Positions 40,499-48,289 of a stretch of 64,000 nt of DNA are shown here, in pieces; the stretch's first letter is position 1; each line of letters opens with the position of its first letter. Origin of the DNA: Candidatus Enterococcus murrayae (GTDB taxonomy: Bacteria; Bacillota; Bacilli; Lactobacillales; Enterococcaceae); the NCBI RefSeq assembly GCF_017315985.1, contig NZ_JAFLVR010000028.1, positions 1 to 64,000 on the forward strand, in the 5' to 3' direction. Both the position numbers and the translations under genes were made by a program. The notes beneath the pieces are model-generated. The model was not told the DNA's origin. It searched no databases and worked only from the letters and a program-made list of their open reading frames with translations.

Positions 40499-41530
40499 TT
40501 ACTTTTGATAGTTTTTTTTCCGCTCATTCAAATAGCAAACTAAAATTTCATCACGATGAGCCACATAACTGGCACGATGATCCTCTAAATGAACACGATT
40601 TGACAGAAAAATAAAAGCTGATTTTTTTACGATATCCAGCAATATGAATGTTCCTGTATAGCCTGTATGAAAAAGCAGCGGCGATTGATCAAATGGACTG
40701 AACTTTAAATCCCACCCAATCGATCGTTTAGCCTTTCCTGTTGGGGTTTGATCGCAAAGTAATTCTTGAACTGTCTTGTCATGCAAATAAATAATATCGC
40801 TAACACGCCCAAGATTCAAATACATTTTTGCAAATTTACTTAAATCTTTCATATTTGTAAAAAGCCCAGCATTTCCTGCATGTGCCGCTAAGACACGTGC
40901 CTTTGGATCGTGAGTCGATCCTTTCAAGATCGTTCCATCGGCAAGCTTTTGCGTCGGTACGATCGTATCATACGGCGGTTGAGGCAAAAATTCACTATCA
41001 GTCATTCCAAGCGGTCGTAAAACTTCTTCTCTAAAAACCTCGACAGCATCTTTTTGATAGATTTCCTCAATCAAAAAGCCTAGCAAAATCGTTCCCGCAT
41101 CAGTATATTGAACAACTTCTCCAAGCTTCTCACCCGGTTGCAAGGTCAGATAGGCCCTACGCAGCTCCTCAGCATTTAATTGGTCCCGATTCGGAATATA
41201 AGTCTGAATATCTGACGTATGAGTTAGTAAATGTCGAACAGTGATCGTCTCATTTTGAAATGCCGGAAACAGCTCATGAAGGGTTTGGTCCCAAGACAAT
41301 TTGCCTGCTTCCTTCAGCTTCAGCATAACAGTCGTCGTACAAACAACTTTTGTCAAAGAAGCGACATCAAATCGAAAGGCTTCCTGCATTTCAATCATCG
41401 TTGGCTCGATTTGTGCATAGCCTAAAGTTTTTGTCTCCTCTTCATCCTCTTCAATAAAACGAAGAACAGTGCCAGGAAACACACCTTCTCGCATTTTTTT
41501 CTCTATTAAGCGAAGGGTTTCAGGATACAT
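40499..41530 (-). CDS. Serine hydrolase of the beta-lactamase/PBP4* family
   Basis: The 343-residue protein (from ATG 41530, AAGGAGG site) has the S58-x-x-K61 motif (ASLTK), LLTHTSDI and the HTGYTGTF motif, which replaces the KTG box. There is no signal peptide, so it acts in the cytoplasm. Related proteins are esterases or D-amino-acid-related peptidases, and resistance to beta-lactams should not be inferred. Monocistronic, minus strand, after manA. Confidence 0.87.
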   Translation of the reverse strand: MYPETLRLIEKKMREGVFPGTVLRFIEEDEEETKTLGYAQIEPTMIEMQEAFRFDVASLTKVVCTTTVMLKLKEAGKLSWDQTLHELFPAFQNETITVRHLLTHTSDIQTYIPNRDQLNAEELRRAYLTLQPGEKLGEVVQYTDAGTILLGFLIEEIYQKDAVEVFREEVLRPLGMTDSEFLPQPPYDTIVPTQKLADGTILKGSTHDPKARVLAAHAGNAGLFTNMKDLSKFAKMYLNLGRVSDIIYLHDKTVQELLCDQTPTGKAKRSIGWDLKFSPFDQSPLLFHTGYTGTFILLDIVKKSAFIFLSNRVHLEDHRASYVAHRDEILVCYLNERKKNYQK

Positions 41531-41668
41531 AGCGGCCTCCTTAAACATATTTTTTAAAAGTATAGCATAATACAGAAAAACAAAACTTCTTAGCGTTTTA
41601 AAAATTTTAGTTGGTTAGTGTTTAGAATTAAAGAGGACGAAATTATAGCATTTAAGGAGGCCTGTTTT

Positions 41669-41835
41669 ATGAGTAGGAGACTCAAACAAAAACTGCTTTT
41701 CTACATATTGTCCTCAGCCTTGATTCTTTTTGCGGATTTTCTGTTGGACGATGGGTCATTTAAAATGTTTGGGTTCTTTTAACAGGAGTCATTTCAGCCA
41801 TTTGGATAACTATTTCTGTTACACCCTTCATTTGA
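41669..41835 (+). pseudogene. Small two-helix membrane protein gene with a frameshift
   Basis: An ATG at 41669 follows a strong AAGGAGG and opens a 37-codon frame that stops at 41782 after MSRRLKQKLLFYILSS, a first membrane helix and FKMFGFF. Adding one base near 41770 (in the TTTGGG run) continues into VLLTGVISAIWITISV, a clear second membrane helix, to a stop at 41835. The combined product would be about 55 residues with two helices. The simplest reading is a one-base deletion in a small membrane gene, or a sequencing error in a homopolymer. Confidence 0.6.
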
Positions 41836-41852
41836 ACAGCTCATGATACAAT

Positions 41853-41884
41853 AAAAAAACCGCGATTTCTCGCGGATTTTTTTA
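41853..41884. terminator. Terminator of the CppA-like gene
   Basis: CCGCGA at 41860-41865 pairs with TCGCGG at 41870-41875, with T on both sides, so it can serve both the small gene and the CppA-like gene. Confidence 0.85.
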
Positions 41885-42703
41885 CTTCAATACGAACCAC
41901 CATTCAATGCCTGCTGCATCATAAAGAGTAATCAAGGATTTCTTTTTATCACAAAAAAAGTTTAGCTGCTTGTCACTCAAGTGCTTCGATAATTCCAATA
42001 GTTTAGTTTTTGAGACCTTAAATTGCAGAAAATCCAAGCCCAAAACCTTATCCGTTGGTAAATCAATTGTGCCGCCAGTCGCTGTGCTCAATCCTACATT
42101 AAACTCGCCGCGGTTCAAAAGTATTTCCTCATCGCTTTCATCATGTACCTTCAAGCCTAAGATGTCCGCTAAGAATGCCTGCTGCTTTTCAATATCACTG
42201 ACATTCAGATGGATCTTATCGAAATACGCTCCATGAATTTTTTCCCGTTTTGTTGCTTTTTTTTCTAACTCGGTAAAATCGATTTTGATTGGTTCCGAAG
42301 TAGAACGTTCTTTACTAGGAGCATAGAAAATTTCGATCTCATTTCCTTCAGGGTCTTCAAATAGCAAACCCTTTTCATCATCAGCCTGTAAGGCGGATTT
42401 GACTGGATAGTCTTCTTTTTCTGCCCGATAATAAACGTTCGCTAGCTCTTCTAGATTCGGTACAACGAGTGAAAACCGTTGCATTTTTTTAATCTCACCA
42501 CGATGTTCATCTGCTCGCGGACTCTCTTCCAACCAAAGCAATTCACTGGCTGGATCTTTGTATCCTAGAATCGCCAATTCGTTTTCTTCCCGCAATAAAT
42601 GCAGGCCGATGATGTCACGGTAGAAATGAATCATTCCGTCACGATCTCGTACACGAACAGCGATCGTTTTTAAATTAAGTTTCCCCAAATGAAAATTTCC
42701 CAT
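41882..42703 (-). CDS. CppA-like VOC-fold protein
   Basis: The 273-residue protein has two VOC (glyoxalase/dioxygenase-fold) halves: about 10-135 and 165-270, with ELLWLEESPRADEHRG and LLFEDPEGNEIEIFY in the first. This arrangement and the WLEESP segment match the streptococcal CppA family. CppA was named as a C3-degrading proteinase, but the fold is VOC and the enzyme role is doubtful. No clear metal-ligand set is visible. Ribosome binding site GGAGGG. Confidence 0.7.
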   Translation of the reverse strand: MGNFHLGKLNLKTIAVRVRDRDGMIHFYRDIIGLHLLREENELAILGYKDPASELLWLEESPRADEHRGEIKKMQRFSLVVPNLEELANVYYRAEKEDYPVKSALQADDEKGLLFEDPEGNEIEIFYAPSKERSTSEPIKIDFTELEKKATKREKIHGAYFDKIHLNVSDIEKQQAFLADILGLKVHDESDEEILLNRGEFNVGLSTATGGTIDLPTDKVLGLDFLQFKVSKTKLLELSKHLSDKQLNFFCDKKKSLITLYDAAGIEWWFVLK

Positions 42704-43008
42704 TATTCTCTTCCCTCCATCACTCCTATTTTAACGATGCCATCGAATTCACGCAAGCAATATCCTTCTATAAAAAAATGACTTCTATCCTTCTGGTAGT
42801 GAAAAGTGCCTATTTAAAAGAAAAAACCACTGTTTTCGACAAATACAATAAAAATGCTTATCAATATTTTCCTAATCTGAAATATTTTTGAATGATTTCT
42901 TTACTTTTCGTCAAATTCCAGTAAAATGACTATGATAACACTTGTAATCAGACTATAAATCGATTAAAGTTAGAATCAATATTAAGAAAGAAAAGGCTGT
43001 AGAAAAAG
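42704..43008. other. Intergenic region of 305 bases
   Basis: It lies between the CppA-like gene (minus) and the rhodanese gene (plus) and must hold both promoters. I see no repeat, hairpin with T run or small gene in it. Confidence 0.4.
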
Positions 43009-43317
43009 ATGAATTATTCAGTAACAACTAAAGAATTTATGCTGCTCGCTGCAAAAGGCCCTGTAGAAGTTTTAGATTTAAGAGACCCTGATTTTGTTGA
43101 CTCTTTTGATTTATTAGAAGGATCACACGTTACTCGCATTCCATTGACCCAGTTGCCCAATCGTCTAAGCCAACTTGACAAAGGTAAAACGTATTACCTC
43201 TTCACTCAATTCGGTGGTCGTTCGAAAACGATGGCGCAATTTTTACGCAATGAAGGCTTCCAAGTAGCGAATGTCATTGGTGGTACTTCCGCCTATGAGG
43301 AATATCTTGCAAGTTAA
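43009..43317 (+). CDS. Rhodanese-like domain protein lacking the catalytic cysteine
   Basis: This 102-residue single rhodanese domain shows VEVLDLRDP and ANVIGGTSAYEEY. The active-site loop CxxGxRS reads T66-Q-F-G-G-R71-S72, with threonine in place of the cysteine. It therefore cannot carry a persulfide in the usual way and may bind or regulate. It is followed 98 bases later by an azoreductase in the same direction. The ribosome binding site is only partial (AAAGGCTGTAG). Confidence 0.8.
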   Translation: MNYSVTTKEFMLLAAKGPVEVLDLRDPDFVDSFDLLEGSHVTRIPLTQLPNRLSQLDKGKTYYLFTQFGGRSKTMAQFLRNEGFQVANVIGGTSAYEEYLAS

Positions 43318-43415
43318 CAAAAAAAGTTTTAATTGAATATTTCAAGCAGATAAATTGTTTGTTTTAGATATTTTATGTACTATTCTTTAGTAACTAAATT
43401 TAAGGAGTGTTAGTT

Positions 43416-44036
43416 TTGGCAAATGTTCTAGTAGTGAATGCACACCCGTTGTCCGCAGAAGACTCACAAACGGTGACTGTTTTAGATACCTTTATAGAAG
43501 CGCACCAAGCAAGCCATCCAGAAGATGTTTTCACCATGTTGGATTTATATTATACAGATATCCCTGAGATTGACGGTGATCTTTTATCGGCTTGGAAATC
43601 TTTGCAACAAGGTACCGAATTTACTGAACTAAGTAATCTTCAACAAGAGAAGGTTCGCATTTTCAATGAGTTCACTGATCAGTTTTTAGGCAGTGAGAAA
43701 ATCGTCATTGCCAATGCTTTATGGAATTTAAATATTCCAACAAAATTGAAGGCTTGGTTTGATACAATCAATGTTGCTGGTAAAACCTTCAGATATACAG
43801 CAGAAGGACCTGTTGGATTGGTAACTGACAAGAAAGCGATCCATATTCAATCAAGCGGCGGTACATATAATGGTCAAGATTTCTCAGCACAGTATGTTAA
43901 AGGCATCTTGAATTTTATTGGTATTACTGATTTTGATTCCATCTACATCGAAGGTGCTGATTATGATCCAGCCAGAGCGCCTGAGATTATGGAAGCGGCA
44001 AAAGAAAAGGCCAAATCATTGGCTGCGCAATTCTAG
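43416..44036 (+). CDS. FMN-dependent NADH-azoreductase family protein
   Basis: The 206-residue flavodoxin-fold protein has the N-terminal VVNAHPLS FMN loop, ANALWNLNIPTKLKAWFD and HIQSSGGTYNG segments of the AzoR/AcpD family. It reduces quinones and azo compounds with NAD(P)H. I start at TTG 43416, eight bases after AAGGAG; the GTG at 43407 overlaps that site. It ends in a bidirectional terminator. Confidence 0.9.
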   Translation: MANVLVVNAHPLSAEDSQTVTVLDTFIEAHQASHPEDVFTMLDLYYTDIPEIDGDLLSAWKSLQQGTEFTELSNLQQEKVRIFNEFTDQFLGSEKIVIANALWNLNIPTKLKAWFDTINVAGKTFRYTAEGPVGLVTDKKAIHIQSSGGTYNGQDFSAQYVKGILNFIGITDFDSIYIEGADYDPARAPEIMEAAKEKAKSLAAQF

Positions 44037-44050
44037 TCTTACTTAGAGAA

Positions 44051-44087
44051 TAAAAAATCCTGTCGATTATTCGACAGGATTTTTTTC
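44051..44087. terminator. Bidirectional terminator
   Basis: A stem pairs 44052-44066 with 44071-44085 (TCCTGTCGA with its complement, flanked by A6/T6), serving the azoreductase and the AI-2E family transporter. Confidence 0.9.
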
Positions 44088-45227
44088 TTCGTCCTCATAA
44101 AGATTTGAGACCCCTTTATACCATTCAAACACATGGATCGCGATAACTTTTGCCACCGCATAAAAAGGAATTCCTAAAATCACACCAGTAATACCAAAAA
44201 TCTTCCCCGCTGTCAGCAGTACAAACATAATCGTCACTGGATGAATCTCTAATTGATTCCCCAAAACCAACGGTGAAACAATCCGTCCTTCGATCGTTTG
44301 TTCAATCGTAAAGACTATAATCACTTTGACCAACATGATTGGCCCTGTAACGATCGCGATAAAAATTACCGGTACCATCGCTAAAAACGAGCCTAAATAA
44401 GGAATCAGATTTAAGAATCCGGCTAATATCCCTAAAGTGATCGCATAATTCATGCCTACTAACGAAAATCCGACGATAAACATTACCGCTACTGCAAATG
44501 CTACCGTTAATTGGCCGCGAATATATGAAGCTAATTGCGAATTCATTTCAGTCATAACTCGTAACGTAGGTTTGCGAGCCTTAGTAGGTAAAAACTTCAG
44601 AATGTAAGGCGCTAACTGACCACCGTCCTTCAACAGGAAAAACAGAATAATCGGTGCTGTAATAAGCGCGATTACCACTGTTGCTAATGTTGAAACGACA
44701 CTGCCTAATCCCTGTAAAGTCACCCGTGAAAGCTTTTGCGCGGTTTCCGTCAAAGACTCCAATATTTTTTGCAAGCTATTGTCAATGTGCTGTTGAAACG
44801 GCTTGAAGGATGGGTCTTTAAATATCTCGCTTATCTTATCACTGATGGTATCAAAGTACCCCGGCAGGCTCCGCATCATGGAGCCGACTTGCTCTCTGAT
44901 TTGAGGAATGATAACGACGATTCCCCAGATTAGCAAAGCCACAACTGCGATAAAAAGTAAGATGATCGCAAAGGTTCGCTTCAACCCTTTTCTTTCCAGG
45001 TAATTGACTACCGGATTCATTAAATAGTAAAGAATCCCAGCTATTATGATTGGCAGTCCAACGATAGCAAAAAATTGCCCCACCGGCTCAAAAAGATACG
45101 ATACCTTCGTAAACACCAATGCAATCAATAGCAGCAATAATACAATGATCAACGCTACAACCACTTGGCTATTTAAAAACCATTTCCAAAACCACGAGGT
45201 CTTTTGCGTTAATTTCTTTTTATCCAC
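44067..45227 (-). CDS. AI-2E family transporter (PurR/TqsA/YueF-like permease)
   Basis: The 386-residue protein has about eight membrane helices, in two groups split by a long amphipathic region (about 105-180), with GIPFYAVAKVIAIHV near the C-terminus. The family includes exporters of autoinducer-2 but also ion antiporters, so quorum sensing is not implied. Start is GTG with AGGAG nine bases upstream. It is probably co-transcribed with the PTS IIA gene 12 bases upstream. Confidence 0.82.
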   Translation of the reverse strand: MDKKKLTQKTSWFWKWFLNSQVVVALIIVLLLLLIALVFTKVSYLFEPVGQFFAIVGLPIIIAGILYYLMNPVVNYLERKGLKRTFAIILLFIAVVALLIWGIVVIIPQIREQVGSMMRSLPGYFDTISDKISEIFKDPSFKPFQQHIDNSLQKILESLTETAQKLSRVTLQGLGSVVSTLATVVIALITAPIILFFLLKDGGQLAPYILKFLPTKARKPTLRVMTEMNSQLASYIRGQLTVAFAVAVMFIVGFSLVGMNYAITLGILAGFLNLIPYLGSFLAMVPVIFIAIVTGPIMLVKVIIVFTIEQTIEGRIVSPLVLGNQLEIHPVTIMFVLLTAGKIFGITGVILGIPFYAVAKVIAIHVFEWYKGVSNLYEDEEKNPVE

Positions 45228-45239
45228 TCACTCACACTC

Positions 45240-45584
45240 CTACTGATAACTGATTTTCATCCCAACTTCCAAATCTGGAAGCTTTTCCGGGGTGACATAA
45301 ATCCCATTTGGAATCACACCGACTTCTTCTTGAAAGAACACAGTCGCATGTCCAATCTCATTTAAATTTTCATTGGCTAATGGTCCCACACCATTTACTT
45401 GATAGCTTTGATCACCAAATATCAGTTGTCCGCCCTTCTTCAACTCAATGGTTGTTTCACCAAGCTTCTTCTGAACGATCGAAACATCCAACAAATCTGG
45501 TGTAATCGTCTCACCAAAAAGAACTAAGATGTTTTCATCATTAATCGCATGTTTCCCAATTTGAGTAATTTCTGTCACTGTCAT
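45240..45584 (-). CDS. PTS glucitol/sorbitol-type IIA protein
   Basis: This 114-residue protein is a stand-alone glucitol/sorbitol IIA domain, a small beta protein with ENLNEIGHATVFFQEE holding the likely phospho-histidine. No IIB, IIC or sorbitol dehydrogenase gene is near. It may serve a transporter encoded elsewhere or act as a regulator. It is 12 bases upstream of the AI-2E family gene; start supported only by a weak GAAAAGAGC site. Confidence 0.78.
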   Translation of the reverse strand: MTVTEITQIGKHAINDENILVLFGETITPDLLDVSIVQKKLGETTIELKKGGQLIFGDQSYQVNGVGPLANENLNEIGHATVFFQEEVGVIPNGIYVTPEKLPDLEVGMKISYQ

Positions 45585-45690
45585 ATGTCACGCTCTTTTC
45601 TCGTTTATTTTTCAATTATATCATAAAGTTAACGCTATCCAAGTGAGAATAAACTTGCTAGAATAGACATACAATGAAGGAGGTTTTTTG

Positions 45691-46710
45691 ATGATCCACA
45701 AAATAATTTTAGGTACCTATACACGACGCATCAGTCAGGGAATTTATCAAATTCAATTAGATACTGCGACTGAGACGTTAACGAATTTGGAATTAGTAAC
45801 AGAAGAAACAAGCCCTACCTACCTTACCAAAAGTAAAGAGGACATTCTTTACTCCGTAACAAGTCGTGAAGGACAAGGGGGAATATCTAGTTACGATCCT
45901 CAAAATACATTTATGAATGCGGCAACAGAAGAAGGCGCTTCACCTTGCTATGTCGCTGTTGATGAAGCTCGTCAATTGGTTTACGGCGCGAATTACCACA
46001 AGGGTGAGTTGAATACTTACAAAATTCAGCCAGATGGTTCTCTTGAAGCTGTCGCTTCTCTTTTCCATAAGGAACCAACTGGACCACATAAAAATCAGGA
46101 CAAGGCACATACCCACTACACGGATCTTGCACCGGATCAACGCTTAGTTGCTTGCGATCTGGGAACAGACCGGGTCTATACTTATGATGTTACCGACGCT
46201 GGCGAAGTCGAAGAGAGTGCTGTTTACGTGGCAGAGCCTGGTACGGGACCACGTCATTTAGTCTTTCATCCAGTTCACAAAATCGCTTATCTTTTTGGCG
46301 AATTAGACAGTACTGTAACGGTTCTAGCCTATGATGAATCTGACGGCAGCTTTACACAAAAACAGAAGGTTTCCACTTTGCCAAAAGATTTTGATGGCGA
46401 AAATGGCGGTGCAGCGATCCGCGTATCAAACGATGGCCGTTTCTTGTATGCATCAAATCGTGGACACAACTCAATCGCAGTCTTCGCAATCGCTGATGAC
46501 GGTTTGAGTGTGGAGATGATTCAGTCAGTCTCTACTGAAGGTGATTTCCCAAGAGATTTCGCCTTAAGTCCAGATAATAAATACGTTGTTGCAGCTAACC
46601 AAAACAGCGATAATTTGACTCTCTATCGCCGCGATAATGAGTCTGGCTTATTAACGATGATTCAAAAAGATGTTTTCGCCCCTGAAGCTGTTTGTGTATA
46701 TTTCGAGTAG
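45691..46710 (+). CDS. Lactonase-family beta-propeller protein (YkgB/Pgl-like)
   Basis: The 339-residue seven-bladed propeller has GPRHLVFHP and FLYASNRGHNSIAVF repeats of the 6-phosphogluconolactonase (PF10282) family. The family hydrolyses 6-phosphogluconolactone; many paralogues exist, so a housekeeping role in the pentose phosphate path is likely but unproven. Start ATG 45691 has AAGGAGG seven bases upstream. A small acidic gene follows 15 bases after. Confidence 0.88.
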   Translation: MIHKIILGTYTRRISQGIYQIQLDTATETLTNLELVTEETSPTYLTKSKEDILYSVTSREGQGGISSYDPQNTFMNAATEEGASPCYVAVDEARQLVYGANYHKGELNTYKIQPDGSLEAVASLFHKEPTGPHKNQDKAHTHYTDLAPDQRLVACDLGTDRVYTYDVTDAGEVEESAVYVAEPGTGPRHLVFHPVHKIAYLFGELDSTVTVLAYDESDGSFTQKQKVSTLPKDFDGENGGAAIRVSNDGRFLYASNRGHNSIAVFAIADDGLSVEMIQSVSTEGDFPRDFALSPDNKYVVAANQNSDNLTLYRRDNESGLLTMIQKDVFAPEAVCVYFE

Positions 46711-46725
46711 AAAGGAATCAGCTAT

Positions 46726-46887
46726 ATGGATAAAGAAGCAGTTATCGAACGATTGAAAGAAGATTTGGGATTGCCGAATTTTAAAGGTCGATTAGAAGAA
46801 AAAGAATACACTGAAGAAGAATATCAAAAAATCAAAAACGATTTAAATGATTACTTCGAAAATTATGTTAGAAATATCGAGAACTAG
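46726..46887 (+). CDS. Small acidic 53-residue protein
   Basis: An ATG at 46726 follows AAAGGAATC and opens 53 codons with a highly charged helical product (MDKEAVIERLKEDLG, EEEYQKIKNDLNDYF). Codon use and the terminator directly after it support a real gene co-transcribed with the lactonase gene. I do not recognise the family. It is too short for most ORF lists. Confidence 0.72.
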   Translation: MDKEAVIERLKEDLGLPNFKGRLEEKEYTEEEYQKIKNDLNDYFENYVRNIEN

Positions 46888-46931
46888 AAAAGTTGGGCTC
46901 AAGCAAATTTGCTTAAGCCCAACTTTTTTTC
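46887..46931 (+). terminator. Intrinsic terminator of the lactonase operon
   Basis: AAAGTTGGGCT pairs with AGCCCAACTTT across an inner AAGCAAATTTGCTT palindrome and runs into seven T. It starts at the stop codon of the small gene. Confidence 0.9.
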
Positions 46932-46975
46932 TTTATAGAACAAAACCCTCCATCTGATTCTCGCTGAACAAAATA

Positions 46976-47008
46976 CAAAAAAAGAAGCACCGATCGGCAA
47001 ATCGGTGC
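46976..47008 (-). terminator. Possible terminator of the 47157 gene
   Basis: GCACCGAT at 46987-46994 pairs with 47001-47008, and the minus strand continues into TTCTTTTTTT. It lies about 150 bases after the gene, so the 3' UTR would be long. The interval 47009-47156 shows no gene. Confidence 0.6.
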
Positions 47009-47156
47009 TAAAAGGAGTATTACCTAAATGCAATGAAAAAGAAAAGGTTGTTATTGGTTATGAGTTAATAATACTCGATTCTTTTCCATTTGTATTTAAA
47101 ATAACGTTATAATAAAATTAGAAAACCTTTGTTCTCTTTGGATTTAAACTTGTTAC

Positions 47157-47582
47157 TTATTTCAATAACAAATTTGTAATCTTCTGAATCGTTTTATAGA
47201 TCGTATCTGTTGCAGCGTCTTGTTTTTTTTCAGCCGCATTAAAAGCTTCTTCATTCACTTCTGGCAACAAGCTGTCCGTCATTTCTTGACAACCAGCTAC
47301 GTATTGAACATAAGCTTTCTCAAAGCTTTTATGGTTCCCCATTACTTTCGCTGGAGCCTTTAACATACCGATCTTTTCTAGATTTAGCTGATAAAATTGA
47401 GTTCCCTCTTTGAATAGCTCGTGAATCTCTGATAAACGCTCTTGATCGAAATCAGCCATGTTCTTTTCATCTAAGGCCGTGCGGATTTCTTCATAACTTG
47501 GATGTAAACGTTCACCCATTTTTTCTGTATTTTGGACGATCTCATTAATTTCTCTAGCATAAAACCCTGTATTAGGTCGCAT
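47157..47582 (-). CDS. Uncharacterised helical protein
   Basis: I do not recognise this 141-residue protein. It is soluble, with no signal peptide or membrane helix, and helical throughout. The first 60 residues are acidic and the last 30 lysine-rich (AAEKKQDAATDTIYKTIQKITNLLLK). Composition and length resemble four-helix bundle proteins. Ribosome binding site AGGAAG. Monocistronic. Confidence 0.65.
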   Translation of the reverse strand: MRPNTGFYAREINEIVQNTEKMGERLHPSYEEIRTALDEKNMADFDQERLSEIHELFKEGTQFYQLNLEKIGMLKAPAKVMGNHKSFEKAYVQYVAGCQEMTDSLLPEVNEEAFNAAEKKQDAATDTIYKTIQKITNLLLK

Positions 47583-47734
47583 TCATTTCTTCCTACTTTC
47601 TATCTTTTGATACCTTCATTTTACCGATTTTCAGCCAATATGCAAAGCTGCTCAGGAAATATTTAGAAATGGCTTCATTTCTGCTTTGATTGATGGTACC
47701 TTTTAAGAATAAACTATTTTTAGGAGGTAGGTTT

Positions 47735-48241
47735 ATGAATACCATTCTACGAAAATGGCGATTAGAGGATGCTAAGCTTTTAGCCGAAATGTTAAACAAC
47801 AAAAAAATTCAAGACAATTTACGAGATGGCTTGCCTTTTCCCTATACCGAAAAAGACGCCTCTGGATTTATCCATGACATGCTTGCAGCTGATCCGACAC
47901 AAACATTTGCATTTGCGATCACCAATACTGATGATCAAGCGATCGGCAGCATCGGAGCTTTCCGCTGCGAGAATATCCATCGTCAAACAGCCGAAATGGG
48001 CTATTATTTAGCTGAAGAATACTGGGGTCGGGGTTTCGGCACACGAGCGGTGAAAGAGCTGACAGATTACTTATTTGCCGAAACGGATATTATCCGAATT
48101 TTCGCTGAGCCTTTTACAACGAACCACGGCTCCTGTCGTGTGTTGGAAAAATGCGGCTTTCAACTCGAAGGGACTTTGCGGAAAAACGCCATTAAAAATG
48201 GTGAGATAAAGGACATGCAGATGTACGCCTTGGTCAAATAA
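47735..48241 (+). CDS. GNAT-family N-acetyltransferase, RimJ/RimL type
   Basis: The 168-residue protein has GYYLAEEYWGRGFGT (acetyl-CoA loop R/GxGxG) and ILRKWRLEDAKLLAEMLNN, both of the RimJ/RimL subfamily that often acetylates protein N-termini or small amines. Start ATG 47735 has TTAGGAGG seven bases upstream. The end is convergent with the P-type ATPase gene. Confidence 0.87.
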   Translation: MNTILRKWRLEDAKLLAEMLNNKKIQDNLRDGLPFPYTEKDASGFIHDMLAADPTQTFAFAITNTDDQAIGSIGAFRCENIHRQTAEMGYYLAEEYWGRGFGTRAVKELTDYLFAETDIIRIFAEPFTTNHGSCRVLEKCGFQLEGTLRKNAIKNGEIKDMQMYALVK

Positions 48242-48288
48242 AAAAACTTCGCATGACGATCAAGTGATGATCTCATGCGAAGTTTTAT
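48241..48288. terminator. Bidirectional terminator
   Basis: A 12-bp stem pairs 48245-48256 with 48273-48284 (AACTTCGCATGA and its complement), flanked by A6 on one side and TTTTATTT on the other. Confidence 0.88.
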
Positions 48289-48289
48289 T

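Noticed and set aside
40499-41530. Beta-lactam resistance determinant
   Set aside because: The protein lacks a signal peptide and a KTG box; it fits cytoplasmic esterase-type serine hydrolases.
44067-45227. Quorum-sensing autoinducer-2 exporter
   Set aside because: The family name is historical and includes other transporters; no luxS or AI-2 genes are near.
47030-47066. Possible leader peptide starting MKKKRLLLVMS
   Set aside because: Eleven codons only, the ribosome site is too far away, and no gene follows on that strand within its range.
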